Assembly: GCA_963965975.1 (NCBI GenBank)
Contig: OZ014413.1
Span: forward strand, 4,412,001 to 4,476,000
Direction of reading: 5' to 3'
From: Xestospongia bergquistia
Taxonomy: Eukaryota; Porifera; Demospongiae; Haplosclerida; Petrosiidae
Length of the DNA stretch: 64,000 bases
Part shown: positions 48,816 through 62,281 of the stretch, one piece after another
How positions within the stretch are numbered: the first letter of the stretch is position 1
Layout of the letters: each line of letters starts with the position of its first letter
Translations under genes and position numbers: made by a program
The notes under the pieces: generated by a model
Database searches by the model: none
What the model was told of the DNA's origin: nothing
The model's input: only the letters and a program-made list of their open reading frames with translations

Positions 48816-49670
48816 GGTCAGTCTAAAGGATTCTATGGGACTAACTAAATAAACTATTATTAACAGTTTAGTAAGTTGGTTTGCATTAACACTCCAAAGT
48901 CTTTAAATTAAAGTCTTTAGAAGGTTTAGACTATTGAGTGAAGTTAATAAAGTAAACAGCTCAGTCTAAAGGACTCTATGTGACTAACTAAATAAACTGT
49001 TATTAACACTTTAGTAAGTTTGTTTGCATTAACACTCTAAAGTCTTTAAATTAAAGACTTTAGGTTTAGACTATTGAGTGAAGTTATTAAAGTAAACAGC
49101 TCAGTCAAAATGACTCTATGGGACTAACTAAATAAACAGTTATTAACAGTTTAGTAAGTAGGTTTGCATTAACACTATAAAGTCTTTAAATTAAAGACTT
49201 TAGAAGGTTTAGACTTTTGAGTGAAGTTACTAAAGTAAACAGCTCAGTCTAAAGGACTCCATGGGACTAACTAAATAAACTGTTATTAACATTTTAGTAA
49301 GTTGGTTGGCATTAACACTCTAAAGTCTTTAAATTAAAGACTTTAGAAGGTTTCGACTATTGAGTGAAGTTAATAAAGTAAACAGCTCAGTCTAAAGGAC
49401 TCTATGGGACTAACTAAATAAAACGTTATTAACAGTTTCTTAAGTTGGTTTGCATTAACACTCTAAAGGCTTTAAATTAAAGACTTTAGAAGGTTTAGAC
49501 TATTGAGTGAAGTTAATAAAGTAAACAGCTCAGTATAAAGGACTCTATGGGACTAACTAAATGAACTGTTATTAACAGTTTAGTAAGTTGTTTTGCATTA
49601 ACACTCTAAAGTCTTTAAATTAAAGACTTTAGAAGGTTTAGACTATTGAGTGAAGTTATTAAAGTAAACA
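48816..49670 (+). repeat. 6-monomer tandem duplication, copy 2
   Basis: Read base by base against copy 1, I find one difference in 855 positions: C at 48011 against G at 48866. The unit ends where GGTCAG would be expected and GCTCAG appears, at 49671. Confidence 0.92.
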
Positions 49671-50423
49671 GCTCAGTCTAAAGGACTCTATGGGACTAAC
49701 TAAATAAACTTTTATCAACAGTTTAGTAAGTTGGTTTGCCTTAACACTCTAATGTCTTTAAATTAAAGACTTTAGAGGGATTAGACTATTGATTGAAGTT
49801 AACAAAGTAAACAGCTGAGTCTAATGGACTCTATGAGACTAACTAAATGAACTGTTATTAACAGTTTAGTAAGTTTGTTTGCATTAACACTCTAAAGTCT
49901 TTAAATTAAAGACATTAGAAGGTTTAGAATATTGAGTGAAGGTAAAAAAGTAAACAGCTCAGTATAAAGGATTCTATGGGACTAACTCAACAAACTGTTA
50001 TTAACAGTTTAGTAAGTTGGTTTGCATTAACACTCTAAGGTCTTTAAATTAAAGACTTTAGAAGGTTAGACTACTGAGTGAATTTAATAAAGTAAACAGC
50101 TCAGTCTAATGGACTCTATGGGACTAACTATATAAACTGTTATTAACAGTTTAGTAAGTAGGTTTGCATTAACACTCTAAAGTGTTTAAATTAAAGACTT
50201 TAGAAGGGTTAGACTATTGATTGAAGTTAACAAAGTAAACAGCTCAGTCTAATGGACTCTATAGGACTAACTAAATCAACTGTTATTAACAGTTTAGTAA
50301 GTTGGTTTGCATTAATACTCTAAAGTCTTTAAATTAAAGACTTTAGAAGGTTTAGACTATTGAGTGAAGTTAATAAAGACAACAGCTCACTCTAAACGAC
50401 TCTATTGGACTAACCAAATAAAC

Positions 50424-51300
50424 TGCTGTTAACAATGTTCAGTAAGTTGGTTTGCATTAACACTCTAATGTCTTTAAATTAAAGAGTTTAGAAGGTTTAG
50501 AATATTAAGTGAAGATTATAAATTAAACAACTCTGTTTAAAGGACTCTATTGGACTAACTAAAGAAACTGTTATTAACAGTTTATTAAGTTGGTTTCCAT
50601 TAACTCTTTACAGTCTTTAATTTTAAAACTTTAGAAGGTTTAGACTATTGAGTAAATTTTATAGAGTAAACTGCTCAGTTTAAAGGACTTATTGGACGAA
50701 GTAAATAAACTGCTATGGACAGTTTAGTAAGTTGGTTTGCATTAAAGCTCTAAACTCTTTAAATTAAAGAGTTTAGAAGGTTTAGCCTATTGAGTGAAGT
50801 TTATAAAGTAAACAGCTCAGTCTAAAGGAATCTATGGGACTAAGCAAATAAACTGCTATTAACAATGTTTAGTAAGTTGGTTTGCATTAATACTCTAAAG
50901 TCTTTAAATTAAAGACTTTAGAAGGTTTAGACTATTAAGTGAAGATTATAAAGTAAACAGCTCAGTTTAAAAGCCTCTATGGGACTAACTATGAAACTGT
51001 TATTAACACTTTAGTAAGTTGGTTTCCATTAACACTTTATAGTCTTTAATTTTAAGACTTTAGGAGCTTTAGACTATTGACTAAATTTTATAGAGTAAAC
51101 TGCTCAGTCAAAAGGACTCTATGGGACTAACTAAATAAACTGCTATTAACAGTTTAGTAAGTTGGTTTCATTAACACTCTAAAGTCTTTAAATTAGAGAC
51201 TTTAGAAGGTTTAGACTATTGAGTGAAGTTAATAAAGTAAACAGCTCAGTCTATAGGACTCTATGGGACTAACTAAATAAACTGTTATTAACAGTTTAGA
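50424..51300 (+). repeat. trimer duplication marked by a 2-bp insertion in dyad I
   Basis: The marks AACAATGTTC (50431) and AACAATGTTT (50861) carry the same two-base insertion in the right arm of dyad I and lie 430 bp apart, three monomers. Each is followed by a TTAAGTGAAGATTATAAA monomer and a monomer with a degenerate dyad II (AATTTTAA in its centre). Confidence 0.7.
50750..50776. repeat. dyad II with matching changes in both arms
   Basis: Both arms differ from consensus at mirrored positions: the left arm reads CTAAACTCTTTAA and the right arm TTAAAGAGTTTAG. The 27-bp core remains a perfect palindrome. Left-only and right-only versions (CTAAACTC and AAGAGTTTAG) occur elsewhere in the array. 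Confidence 0.85.
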
Positions 51301-51690
51301 AAGTTCGTTTGCATTGACACTCTAAAGTCTTTAAATTAAAGACTTTAGAAGGTTTAGACTATTGATTGAAGTTAATATAGTAAACAGCTCAGTCTAAAGG
51401 ACTCTATGGGACAAACTAAAGAAACTTTTATTAACAGTTTAGTAAGTTGGTTTGCATTAACACTCTAAAGTCTTTAAATTAAAGACTTTAGAAGGTTTAG
51501 ACTATTGAGTGAAGTTAATATAGTAAACAGCTCAGTCTAAAGGACTCTATGGGACAAACTAAAGAAACTGTTATTAACAGTTTAGTAAGTTGGTTTCCAT
51601 TAACACTTTATAGTCTTTAATTTTAAGACTTTAGGAGCTTTAGACTATTGACTAAATTTTATAGAGTAAACTGCTCACTCTAAAGGACTC
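50990..51690 (+). repeat. 4-monomer repeat of a degenerate monomer
   Basis: The unusual monomer with GTTTCCATTAACACTTTATAG, AATTTTAAGAC, AGGAGCTTTAGAC and GACTAAATTTTATAGAG occurs near 51024 and again near 51595, 571 bp apart (4 x 143 minus 1). In between, two neighbours share GTTAATATAGTAAAC and GGGACAAACTAAAG. Confidence 0.72.
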
Positions 51691-54360
51691 TATGTGACTA
51701 ACTAAGTAAACTGTTATTAACAGTTTAGTAATTTGGTTAGCCTTAACACTATAAAGTCTTTAAATTAAAGACTTTAGAAGGTTTAGAATATTGATTGAAG
51801 TTAACAAAGTAAACAGCTCAGTCTAATGGACTCTATGGGACTAACTAAATGAACTGTTATTAACAGTTTAGTAAGTTGGTTTGCATTAACACTCTAAAGT
51901 CTTTATACTAAAGACTTTAGAAAGTTTAGACTATTGAGTGAAGTTAACAAAGTAAACAGCTCAGTCTAAATGACTCTATGGGACTAACTAAATAAACTGT
52001 TATTAACAGTTTAGTATGTTGGTTTGCATTAACACTCTAAAGTCTTTAAATTAAAGACTTTAGAAGGTTGAGACTATTGATTGAAGTTAACAAAGTAAAC
52101 AGCTCAGTTTAATGGACTCTATGGGACTAACTAAATGAAGTTTTATTAACAGTTTAGTAAGTTGGTTTGCATTAAGACTCGGAAGTCTTAAAATTAATGA
52201 CTTTAAAAGTTCAGACTATTGAGTGAAGTTAACAAAGTAAACAGCTCCATCTGAAGGATTCTATGGGACTAACTAAATAAAATGTTATTAAAAGTTAAAT
52301 AAGTTGGTTTGCATTAACACTCTAAAGTCTTTAAATTAAAGATTTTAGAAGGTTTAGACTATTGATTGAAGTCAATATAGTAAACAGCTCAGTCTAAAGG
52401 ACTCTATGGGACTAACTAAATAAACTATTATTAACAGTTTAATAAGTTGTTTTGCATTAACACTCTAAAGTCTTTAAATTAAAGACTTTAGAAGGTTTAG
52501 ACTATTGATTGAAGTTATTAAAGTAAAGAGCTCAGTCTAAAGGACTCTATGTGACTAACTAAATGAAATGTTATTAACAGTTTAGTAAGTTCGTTTGCAT
52601 TAACACTCTAAAGTCTTTAAATTAAAGACTTTAGAAGGTTTAGACTATTGATTGAAGTTAACAAAGTAAATAGCTCAGTCTAAAGAACTCTATGGGACTA
52701 ACTAAATAAACCGTTATTAACAGTTTAGTAAGTTGGTTTGCCTTAATACTCTAAAGTCTTTAAATTAAAGACTTTAGAAGGTTTAGACTATTCATTGAAG
52801 TTGACAAAGTAAACAGCTCAGTCTAATGGACTCTATGGGACTAACTAAATGAACTGTTATTAACAGTTTAGTAAGTTGGTTTGCATTAAGACTCTGAAGT
52901 CTTTAAATTAAAGACTTTAGAAGGTTTAGACTATTGAGTGAAGTTAACAAAGTAAACAGCTCAATCTAAAGGATTCTATGGGACTAACTAAATAAAATGT
53001 TATTAACAGTTTAGTAAGTTGGTTTGCATTAACACTCTAAAGTCTTTAAATTAAAGACTTTAGAAGGTTTAGACTATTGATTGAAGTTAATATAGTAAAC
53101 AGCTTAGTCTAAAGGACTCTATGGGACTAACTAAATAAACTGTTATTAAGAGTGTAGTAAGTTTGTTTGCATTAATACTCTAAAGTCTTTAAATTAAAGA
53201 CTTTAGAAGGTTTAGACTACTGAGTGATGTTACTAAGGTAAAGAGTTCAGTCTAAAGGACTCTATGTGACTAAGTAAATAAACTGTTATTAACAGTTTAG
53301 TAAGTTTGTTAGCCTTAACACTCTAAAGTCTTTAAATTAAAGACTTTAGAAGGTTGAGACTATTGATTGAAGTTAACAAAGTAAACAGCTCAGTCTAATG
53401 GACTCTATGGGACTAACTAAATGAAGTGTTATTAACACTTTAGTAAGTTGGTTTGCATTAACAGTCTTAAGTCTTTAAATTAAAGACTTTAGAATGTTTA
53501 GACTATTGTGTGAAGCTTTTAATGTAAATTGATAGGTCTAAAGGCATCTATGGGACTACTTAAATAAACTGCTATGAACAGTTTAGTAAGTTAGATTGCG
53601 ATAACACCCTAAAGTCTTTAATATAAAGACTTTAGATTGTTTAGAGTATTGAGTAAATTTTACAAGGGAAACTGCTGAGTCTAAAGGACTCTATGGGACT
53701 AACTAACTAAACTGATATTAACAGTTCAGTAAGTTGGTTCGCATTAACACTCTAAAGTCTTTAATTTAAAGACTTTAGAAGGTTTAGACTATTGAGTGAA
53801 ATTTTTAAAGTAAAATGATTAGTCGAAAGGACTCTATGGGACTAACTAAATAAACTGCTATTAACAGTTTAGTAAATGAGTTTGCATAAACACTCTGTAG
53901 TATTTAAATCAAAGACTTTAGAAGGTTTAGACGATTGAGTGAAGTTAATAATGTAAACAGCTCAGTGTAACGGACTCAATGGGACTAACTAAATGAACTG
54001 TTATCAACAGTTTAGTAAGTTTGTTTGCATTAAGTCTCTGAAGTCTTTAAATTAAAGACTTTAGAAGGTTTAGACTATTGAGTGAAGTTAACAAAGTAAA
54101 CAGCTCCATCTAAAGGATTCTATGGGACTAACTAAATAAAATGTTATTAACAGTTTAGTAAGTTGGTTTGCATTAACACTCTAAAGTCTTTAAATTAAAG
54201 ACTTTAGAAGGTTTAGACTATTGATTGAAGATAATATAGTGAACAGATCAATCTAATGGACTCTATGCGACTAACTAAATAAACCGTTATAAACAGTTTA
54301 GTAAGTTGGTTTGCGTTAACACTCTAAAGTCTTTAAATTAAAGACTTTAGAAGGTTTAGA

Positions 54361-55045
54361 CTACTGAGTGAAGTTACTAAAGTAAAGAGCTCAGTCTAAA
54401 GGACTCTATGTGACTAACTAAATAAACTGTTATTAACAGTTTTGTAAGTTGGTAGCCTTAACACTCTAAAGTTTTTAAATTAAAGACTTTAGAAGGTTTA
54501 GACTATTGATTGAAGTTAAAGTAAACAGCTCAGTCTAATAGACTCTATTGGACTAACTAAATGAACTGTTATTAACAGTTTAGTAAGTTGGTTTGCATTA
54601 ACACTCTAAAGTCTTTAAATTAAAGACTTTAGAAGGTTTATACTACTGAGTGAAGTTACTAAAGTAAAGAGCTCAGTCTAAAGGACTCTACGTGACTAAC
54701 TAAATAAACTGTTATTAACAGTTTTGTAAGTTGGTAGGCTTAACACTCTAAAGTTTTTTAAATTAAAGACTTTAGAAGGTTTAGACTATTGATTGAAGTT
54801 AACAAAGTAAACAGCTCAGTCTAATAGACTCTATTGGACTAACTAAATGAACTGTTATTAACAGTTTAGTAAGTTGGTTTGCATTAACACTCTAAAGTCT
54901 TTAAATTAAAGACTTTAGAAGGTTTATACTACTGAGTGAAGTTACTAAAGTAAAGAGCTCAGTCTAAAAAACTCTACGTGACTAACTAAATAAACTGTTA
55001 TTAACAGTTTTGTAAGTTGGTAGCCTTAACACTCTAAAGTCTTTA
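54361..55045 (+). repeat. two-monomer (286-bp) higher-order repeat
   Basis: A monomer with CTACTGAGTGAAGTTACTAAAG (54361, 54643, 54929) alternates with one that has GATTGAAGTTAA and TAATAGACTCTATTGG. Spacings are 282 and 286 bp; the shorter one comes from small deletions. TTTTGTAAGTTGGTAG also repeats in step. About two and a half dimers are present. Confidence 0.8.
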
Positions 55046-56280
55046 AATTAAAGACTTTAGAAGGTTTAGACTATTGAGTGAAGTTAATAAAGTAAACAGC
55101 TCAGTCTAAAGGACTCTGTTGGACTAAGTAAATAAACTGTTATTAACAGTTTAGTAAGTTGGTTTGCCTGAAAACTCTAAAGTCTTTAAATTAAAGACTT
55201 TAGAAGGTTTAGACTATTGTGTGAAGTTAATAAAGTAAACTACTCAGTATAATGGACTCGATGGGACTAACTAAATGAACTGTTATTAACAGTTTAGTAA
55301 GTTGTTTTGCATTAACACTCTAAAGTCTTTCAATTAAAGACTTTAGAAGTTTTAGACTATTGAGTAAAGTTAACAAAGTAAACAGCTCAGTCAAAAGGAC
55401 TCTATGGGACTAAGTAAATAAACTGTTATTAACAGTTTAGTAAGTTGGTTTGCATTAACACTTTAAAGTCTTTAAATTAAAGACTTTAGAAGGTTGAGAC
55501 TATTGAGTGAAGTTAATAAAGTAAACAGCTCAGTCTAAAGGACTCTATGGGACTTACTAAATAAACTGTTATTAACAGTTTAGTAAGTTGGTTTGCCTTA
55601 ACACTCTAAAGTCTTTAAATTAAAGACTTTAGAAGGTTTAGACTATTGAGTGAAGTTAATAAAGTAAACAGCTCAGTCTAAAGGACTCTATGGGACTAAC
55701 TAAATAAACTGTTATTAACAGTTTAGTAAGTTGGTTTGCGTTAACACTCTAAACTCTTTAATTTAAAGACTTTAGAAGGTTGACACTATTAAGTAAATTT
55801 TATAAAGTAAACTGCTCATTCTAAAGCACTCTGTGGGACAGAGTAAATAAACTGTTATTAACAGTTTAGTAAGTATGTTTGCATTGACACTCTAAAGTCT
55901 TTAAATTAAAGACTTTAGAAGGTTTAGACTATTGAGTGAAGTTAATAAAGTAAACAGCTCAGTCTAAAGGACTCTATGGTACTAACTAAATAAAATGCTA
56001 TTAACAGTTTAGTGAGTTGGTTTGCATCAACACTCTAAAGTCTTTAAGTTAAAGACTTTAGAAGGTTTAGACTATTGAGTTAAGTTAATGAAGTAAACAG
56101 CTCAGTCTAAAGGACTCTATGGGACTAACTAAATAAACTGTTATTAACAGTTTAATAAGTTTGTTTGCATTAATACTCTAAAGTCTTTAAATTAAAGACT
56201 TTAAAAGGTTTAGACTATTGAGTGAAGTTAATAAAGTAAACAGGTCAATCTAAAGGACTCTATGGGACTAACTAAATAAA

Positions 56281-57424
56281 CTGTTATTAAAAGTTTAGTA
56301 AGTTTGTTTGTATTAATACGCTAAAGTCTTTAATTTAAAGACTTTAGAAGGTTTAGACTATTGAGTGAAGCTTTTAAAGTACACTTATAGGTGTAAAGGA
56401 CTCTATGGGACTAATTAAATAAACTGCTATGAACAGTTTAGTAAGTTAGTTTGCATTAACACTCTAAAGTCTTTAATTTAAAGACTTTAGAAGGTTTAGA
56501 CTGTTGAGTAAAGTTTATAAATTAAACTGCTCAGTCTAAAGGACTCTATGGGACTAAAGAAATGAACTGCTTTTAACAGTTTAGTAAGTTAGATTGCGAT
56601 AACACTCTAAAGTCTTTAATATAAAGACTTCAGATGGTTTAGAGTATCGAGTAATGTTTATAAAGGAAACTGCTGAGTCTAAAGGACTCTATGGGACTAA
56701 CTAACTAAACTGATATTAACAGTTTAGTAAGTTGGTTTGCATTAACACTCTAAAGTCTTTAACTTAAAGACATTAGAAGGTTTAGACTATTGAGTGAAAT
56801 TTTTAAAGTAAACTGATTAGTCTAAAGGACTCTATGGGACTAACTAAATAAACTGCTATTAACAGTTTAGTAAGTGAATTTCCATAAACACTCTGAAGTC
56901 TTTAATTTAAAGACTTTAGAAGGTTTAGACTATTGAGTAAAGTTTATAAAGTAAACTGCTTTGTCTAAGGGACTCTATGGGACTAAAGAAATGAACTGCT
57001 ATTAACACTTTAGTAAGTTTGTTGGCATTAGCACACTAAAGTCTTTAATTTAAAGACTTTAGAAGGTTTAGACTATTGAGTGAAGTTTGTAAAGTAAACA
57101 GCTCAGTCTAAAGGAATCTTTGGGACTAACTAAATGAACTTTTATTAACAGTTTAGTAAGTTGGTTTACATTAACACTCTAAAGTCTTTAAATTAAAGAC
57201 TTTAGAAGGTTTAGACTATTGATTGAAGTTAATAAAGTAAACAGCTCAGTCTAAAGGACTCTATGGGACTAACTAAATAAACTGTTATTAACAGTTTAGT
57301 AAGTTGGTTTGCATTAACACTCTAAAGTCTTTAAAGTAAAGACTTTAGAAGGTTTAGACTATTGATTGAAGTTAACAAAGTAAACAGCTCAGTCTAAAGG
57401 ACACTATGGGACTAACTAAATAAA
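56281..57424 (+). repeat. 8-monomer tandem duplication, copy 1
   Basis: This 1144-bp unit (exactly 8 x 143) contains many rare states: GAAGCTTTTAAAGTACAC, TTATAGGTGTAAAGG, AGATTGCGATAACAC, TATCGAGTAATG, GTGAATTTCCATAAAC and CTTTAAAGTAAAGAC. All recur in order in copy 2. Its monomers are mostly B-like in dyad II. Confidence 0.9.
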
Positions 57425-58545
57425 CTGTTATTAAAAGTTTAGTAAGTTGGTTTGTATTAATACGCTAAAGTCTTTAATTTAAAGACTTTAGAAGGTTTAG
57501 ACTATTGAGTGAAGCTTTTAAAGTACACTTATAGGTGTAAAGGACTCTATGGGACTAATTAAATAAACTGCTATGAACAGTTTAGTAAGTTAGTTTGCAT
57601 TAACACTCTAAAGTCTTTAATTTAAAGACTTTAGAAGGTTTAGACTGTTGAGTAAAGTTTATAAATTAAACTGCTCAGTCTAAAGGACTCTATGGGACTA
57701 AAGAAATGAACTGCTTTTAACAGTTTAGTAAGTTAGATTGCGATAACACTCTAAAGTCTTTAATATAAAGACTTCAGATGGTTTAGAGTATCGAGTAATG
57801 TTTATAAAGGAAACTGCTGAGTCTAAAGGACTCAATGGGACTAACTAACTAAACTGATATTAACAGTTTAGTAAGTTGGTTTGCATTAACACTCTAAAGT
57901 CTTTAATTTAAAGACATTAGAAGGTTTAGACTATTGAGTGAAATTTTTAAAGTAAACTGATTAGTCTAAAGGACTCTATGGGACTAACTAAATAAACTGC
58001 TATTAACAGTTTAGTAAGTGAATTTCCATAAACACTCTGAAGTCTTTAATTTAAAGACTTTAGAAGGTTTAGACTATTGAGTAAAGTTTATAAAGTAAAC
58101 TGCTTTGTCTAAGGGACTCTATGGGACTAAAGAAATGAACTGCTATTAACACTTTAGTAAGTTTGTTTGCATTAGCACACTAAAGTCTTTAATTTAAAGA
58201 CTTTAGAAGGTTTAGACTATTGAGTGAAGTTTGTAAAGTAAACAGCTCAGTCTAAAGGAATCTTTGGGACTAACTAAATGAACTTTTATTAACAGTTTAG
58301 TAAGTTGGTTTACATTAACACTCTAAAGTCTTTAAATTAAAGACTTTAGAAGGTTTAGACTATTGAGTGAAGTTAATAAAGTAAACAGCTCAGTCTAAAG
58401 GACTCTATGGGACTAACTAAATAAACTGTTATTAACAGTTTAGTAAGTTGGTTTGCATTAACACTCTAAAGTCTTTAAAGTAAAGACTTTAGAAGGTTTA
58501 GACTATTGATTGAAGTTAACAAAGTAAACAGCTCAGTCTAAAGGA
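57425..58545 (+). repeat. 8-monomer tandem duplication, copy 2
   Basis: The TATTAATACG mark is at 57455 against 56311 in copy 1, an offset of 1144. By eye I count about six substitutions over the unit, for example CTCAATGG against CTCTATGG and GTTTGC against GTTGGC. It is therefore young but older than the 6-monomer event at 48 kb. Confidence 0.9.
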
Positions 58546-59279
58546 CTCTATGGGACTAACTAAATGAACTGTTATTAACAGTTTAGTAAGTTGATTTGCA
58601 TTAACACTCTAAAGTCTTTAAATTAAAGACTTTAGAAGGTTTAGACGATTGAGTGAAGCTAATAAAGTAAACAGCTCAGTCTAAAGGACTCTATGGGACT
58701 AACGAAATAAACTGTTATTAACAGTTTAGTAAGTTTGTTCTCCTTAACACTATAAAGTCTTTGAATTAAAGACTTTAGAAGGTTTAGACTATTGATTGAA
58801 GTTAACAAAGTAAACAGCTCAGTCTAATGGACTCTATGGGACTAGCTGAATGAACTGTTATTAACAGTTTAGTAAGTTGGTTTGCATTAACACTCTAAAG
58901 TCTTCAAATTAAAGACTTTAGAAGGTTTAAACTATTGATTGAAGTTAACAAAGTAAACGGCTCAGTCTAATGGACTCGATGGGACTAACTAAATAAACTG
59001 TTATTAACAGTTTGGTAAGTTGGTTTTCCTTAACACTCTAAACTCTTTAAATTAAAGACTTTAGAAGGTTTAGACTATTGATTGAAGTTAACAAAGTAAA
59101 CAGCTCAGTCTAATGGACTCTATGGGACTAACTAAATAAGCTGTTATTAACAGTTTAGTAAGTTGGTTTGCATTAACACTCTAAAGTCTTTAATCTAAAG
59201 ACTTTAGAAGGTTTAGACTATTAAGTCAATTTTATAAAGTAAACTGCTCATTTTAAAGGACACTGTGGGACTAACTAAA

Positions 59280-59300
59280 TAAACTGCTATTAGCAGTTTA
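59280..59300. repeat. dyad I with matching changes in both arms
   Basis: The left arm TAAACTGCTA and the right arm TAGCAGTTTA carry mirrored changes, so the 21-bp palindrome is intact. The left change alone (CTGCTATTAAC) is common in this part of the array. The same doubly changed form is found at 62282-62302. Confidence 0.85.
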
Positions 59301-62281
59301 GTAAGTTGGTTTGTATTAACACTCTGAAGTCTTTAAATTAAAGACTTTAGAAGGTTTAGACTATTGAGTGAAGTTAATAAAGTAAAAAGCTCAGTCTAAA
59401 GGACTCTATGGGACTAATTAAATAAACTGCTATTAACAGTTTCGTAAGGTGGTTTGCATCAACACACTAAAGTCATTAAATCAAAGACTTCAGAAGGTTT
59501 AGACTATTGAGAGAAGTTAACAAAGTAAACAGTTCAGTCTAAAGGACTCTATGGGACTAAATAAATAAAATGTTATTAACAGCTTAGTAAGTTTGTTTGC
59601 ATTAACACTCTAAAGTCTCTAATTTGAAGACTTTAGAAGTTTTAAACTATTAAGTAAATTTTATAAAGAAAACTGCTCATTCTAAAGGACTCTGTTGGAC
59701 TAACTAAATAAACTGCTATTAACGGTTTAGTAAGATGGTTTGCATTAACACTCTAAAGTCTTTAAATTAAAGACTTTAGAAGGTTTAGACTATTGAGTGA
59801 AGTTAATAAAGTAAACAGCTCAGTCTAATGGACTCTATGGGACTAAGTATATAAACTGCTATTAACAGTTTAGTAAGTTGGTTTGTATTAACACTCTAAA
59901 GTCTTTAAATTAAAGACTTTAGAAGGGTTAGACTATTGAGTGAAATTAGTAAAATAAACATCTCAGTCTAAAGGACTCTATGGGACTAACTAAATAAACT
60001 CTTATTAACAGTTTAGTAAGTTGGTTTGCCTTAACACTATAAATTCTTTAAATTAAAGACTTTAGAAGGTTTAGACTGTTGAGTGAAGTGAACAAAGTAA
60101 ACAGCTCAGTCTACAGGACTCTATGGGACTAACTAAATGAACTGTTATTAAAAGTTTAGTAAGTTGGTTTGCATTAACACTCTAAAGTCTTTAAATTAAA
60201 GTCTTTAGAAGGTTTAAACTATTGATTGAAGTTAACAAAGTAAACAGCTCAGTCTAATGGACTCCATGGGACTAACTAAATAAACTGTTGTTAACAGTTT
60301 AGTAAGTTAGTTTGCATTAACACTCTAAAGTCTTTAAATTTAAGACTTTAGAAGGTTTAGACTATTGAGTGAAGTTATTAAAGTAAACAGCTCAGTCTTA
60401 AGGAATCTATGTGACTAACTATATAAACTGTTATTAACAGTTTAGTAAGTTGGTTTGCATTAACACTCTAAAGGCTTTAAATTAAAGACTTTAGAAGGTT
60501 TAGACTATTGAATGAAGTTAACAAAGTAAACAGCTCAGTCTGATGGACTCTATGGGACTAACTAAATGAACTGTTATTAACATTTTAGTAAGTTGGTTTG
60601 TATTAACACTCTAAAGTCGTTAAATTAAAGACTTTAGAAGGTTTAGACTATTGAGTGAAGTTGATAAAGTAAACAGCTCAGTCTAAAGGACTCTATGGGA
60701 CTAACTAAATGAACGGTTATTAACAGTTTAGTAAGTTGGTTTACATTAACATTCTAAAGTCTTTAAATCAAAGACTTTAGAAGGTTTAGACTATTGAGTG
60801 AAGTTAATAAAGTAAACAGCTCAGTCTAAAGGACTCTATGGGACTAACTAAATAAACTGTTATTAACAGTTTAGTAAGTTTGTTTGCATTAACACACTAA
60901 AGTCTTTAAACTAAAGACTTTAGAAGGTTTCGACTATTGAGTGAAGTTAAGAAAGTAAACAGCTCAGTCTAAAGGACTCTATGGGACTAACTAAATATAG
61001 TGTTATTAACAGTTTAGTAAGTTGGTTTGCATTAACACTCTAAAGTCTTTAAATTAAAGACTTTAGAAGGTTTAGACAATCGAGTGACGTTAATAATGTA
61101 AACAGCTCAGTCTAAAGGACTCTATTGGACTAACTAAATGAACTGTTATTAACAGTTTAGCAAGTTGGTTTGCATTAACGCTCTAAAGTCTTTAAATTAA
61201 AGAATTTAGAAGGTTTAGACCATTGAGTGAAGTTAACAAAGTAAACTGCTCAGTCTAATGGAGACTATGGGACTAGCTAAATAAACTGTTCTTAACAGTT
61301 TAGTAAGTTGGTTTGCATTAGCACCCAAAAGTCTTTAAATCAAGGACTTTAGAAGGTTTAGACTATTGATTGAAGTTAATAAAGTAAACAGGTCAATATA
61401 AAGGACTCTATTGGACTAACTAAATAAAATGTTATTATCAGGTTAGTAGGTTGTTTGCATTAACACTATAAAGTCTTTAAATTAAAGACTTTAGAATGTT
61501 TCGACTACTGAGTGAAGTCAATATAGTAAAAAGCTCAGTCCAAAGGACTCTATGGGACTAACTAAATAAACTGTTATTAACATTTTAGTAAGTTCGTTTG
61601 CATTAACACTCTAAAGTCTTTAAATTAAAGATTTTAGAAGGTTTAGACTATTGATTGAAGTTAAGAAAGTAAACAGCTCAGTCTAAAGGACTCTATGGGA
61701 CTAACTAAATGAACTGTTATTAACAGTTTAGTAAGTTGATTTGCATTAACACTCTAAAGTCTTTAAATGAAAGACTTTAGAAGGTTTAGACTATTGAGTG
61801 AAGTTAATAAAGTAAACAGCGCAGTCTAAAGGACTCTATGGGACTAAATAAATAAACTGTTATTAACAGTTTAGTAAGTTGGTTTGTATTAACACTCTAA
61901 AGTCTTTAAATTAAAGACTTTAGAAGGTTTAGACTATTGAGTGTAGTTAATAAAGTAAACAGCTCAGTCTAAAGGACTCTATGGGACTAACTAAATAAAC
62001 TGTTATTAACAGTTTAGTAAGTTTGTTTGCATTAACATACTAAAGTCTTTAAATTAAAGACTTTAGAAGGTTTAGACTATTGATTGAAGTTAACAAAGTA
62101 AACAGCTCAGTCTAATGGACTCTATGGGACTAACTAAATAAACTGTTATTAACAGTTTGGTAAGTTTGTTTGCATTCACACTCTAAAGTCTTTAAATTAA
62201 AGACTTTAGAAGGTTTAGACTATTAAGTAAATTTTATAAAGTAAACTGCTCATTCTAAAGGTCTCTGTGGTACTAACTAAA

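Noticed and set aside
47961..49670. Assembly error as the cause of the near-identical 855-bp copies
   Set aside because: Cannot be excluded, but the copies differ at one base, the junction is in register, and similar though older duplications occur throughout. Kept as a real feature with a read-level check.
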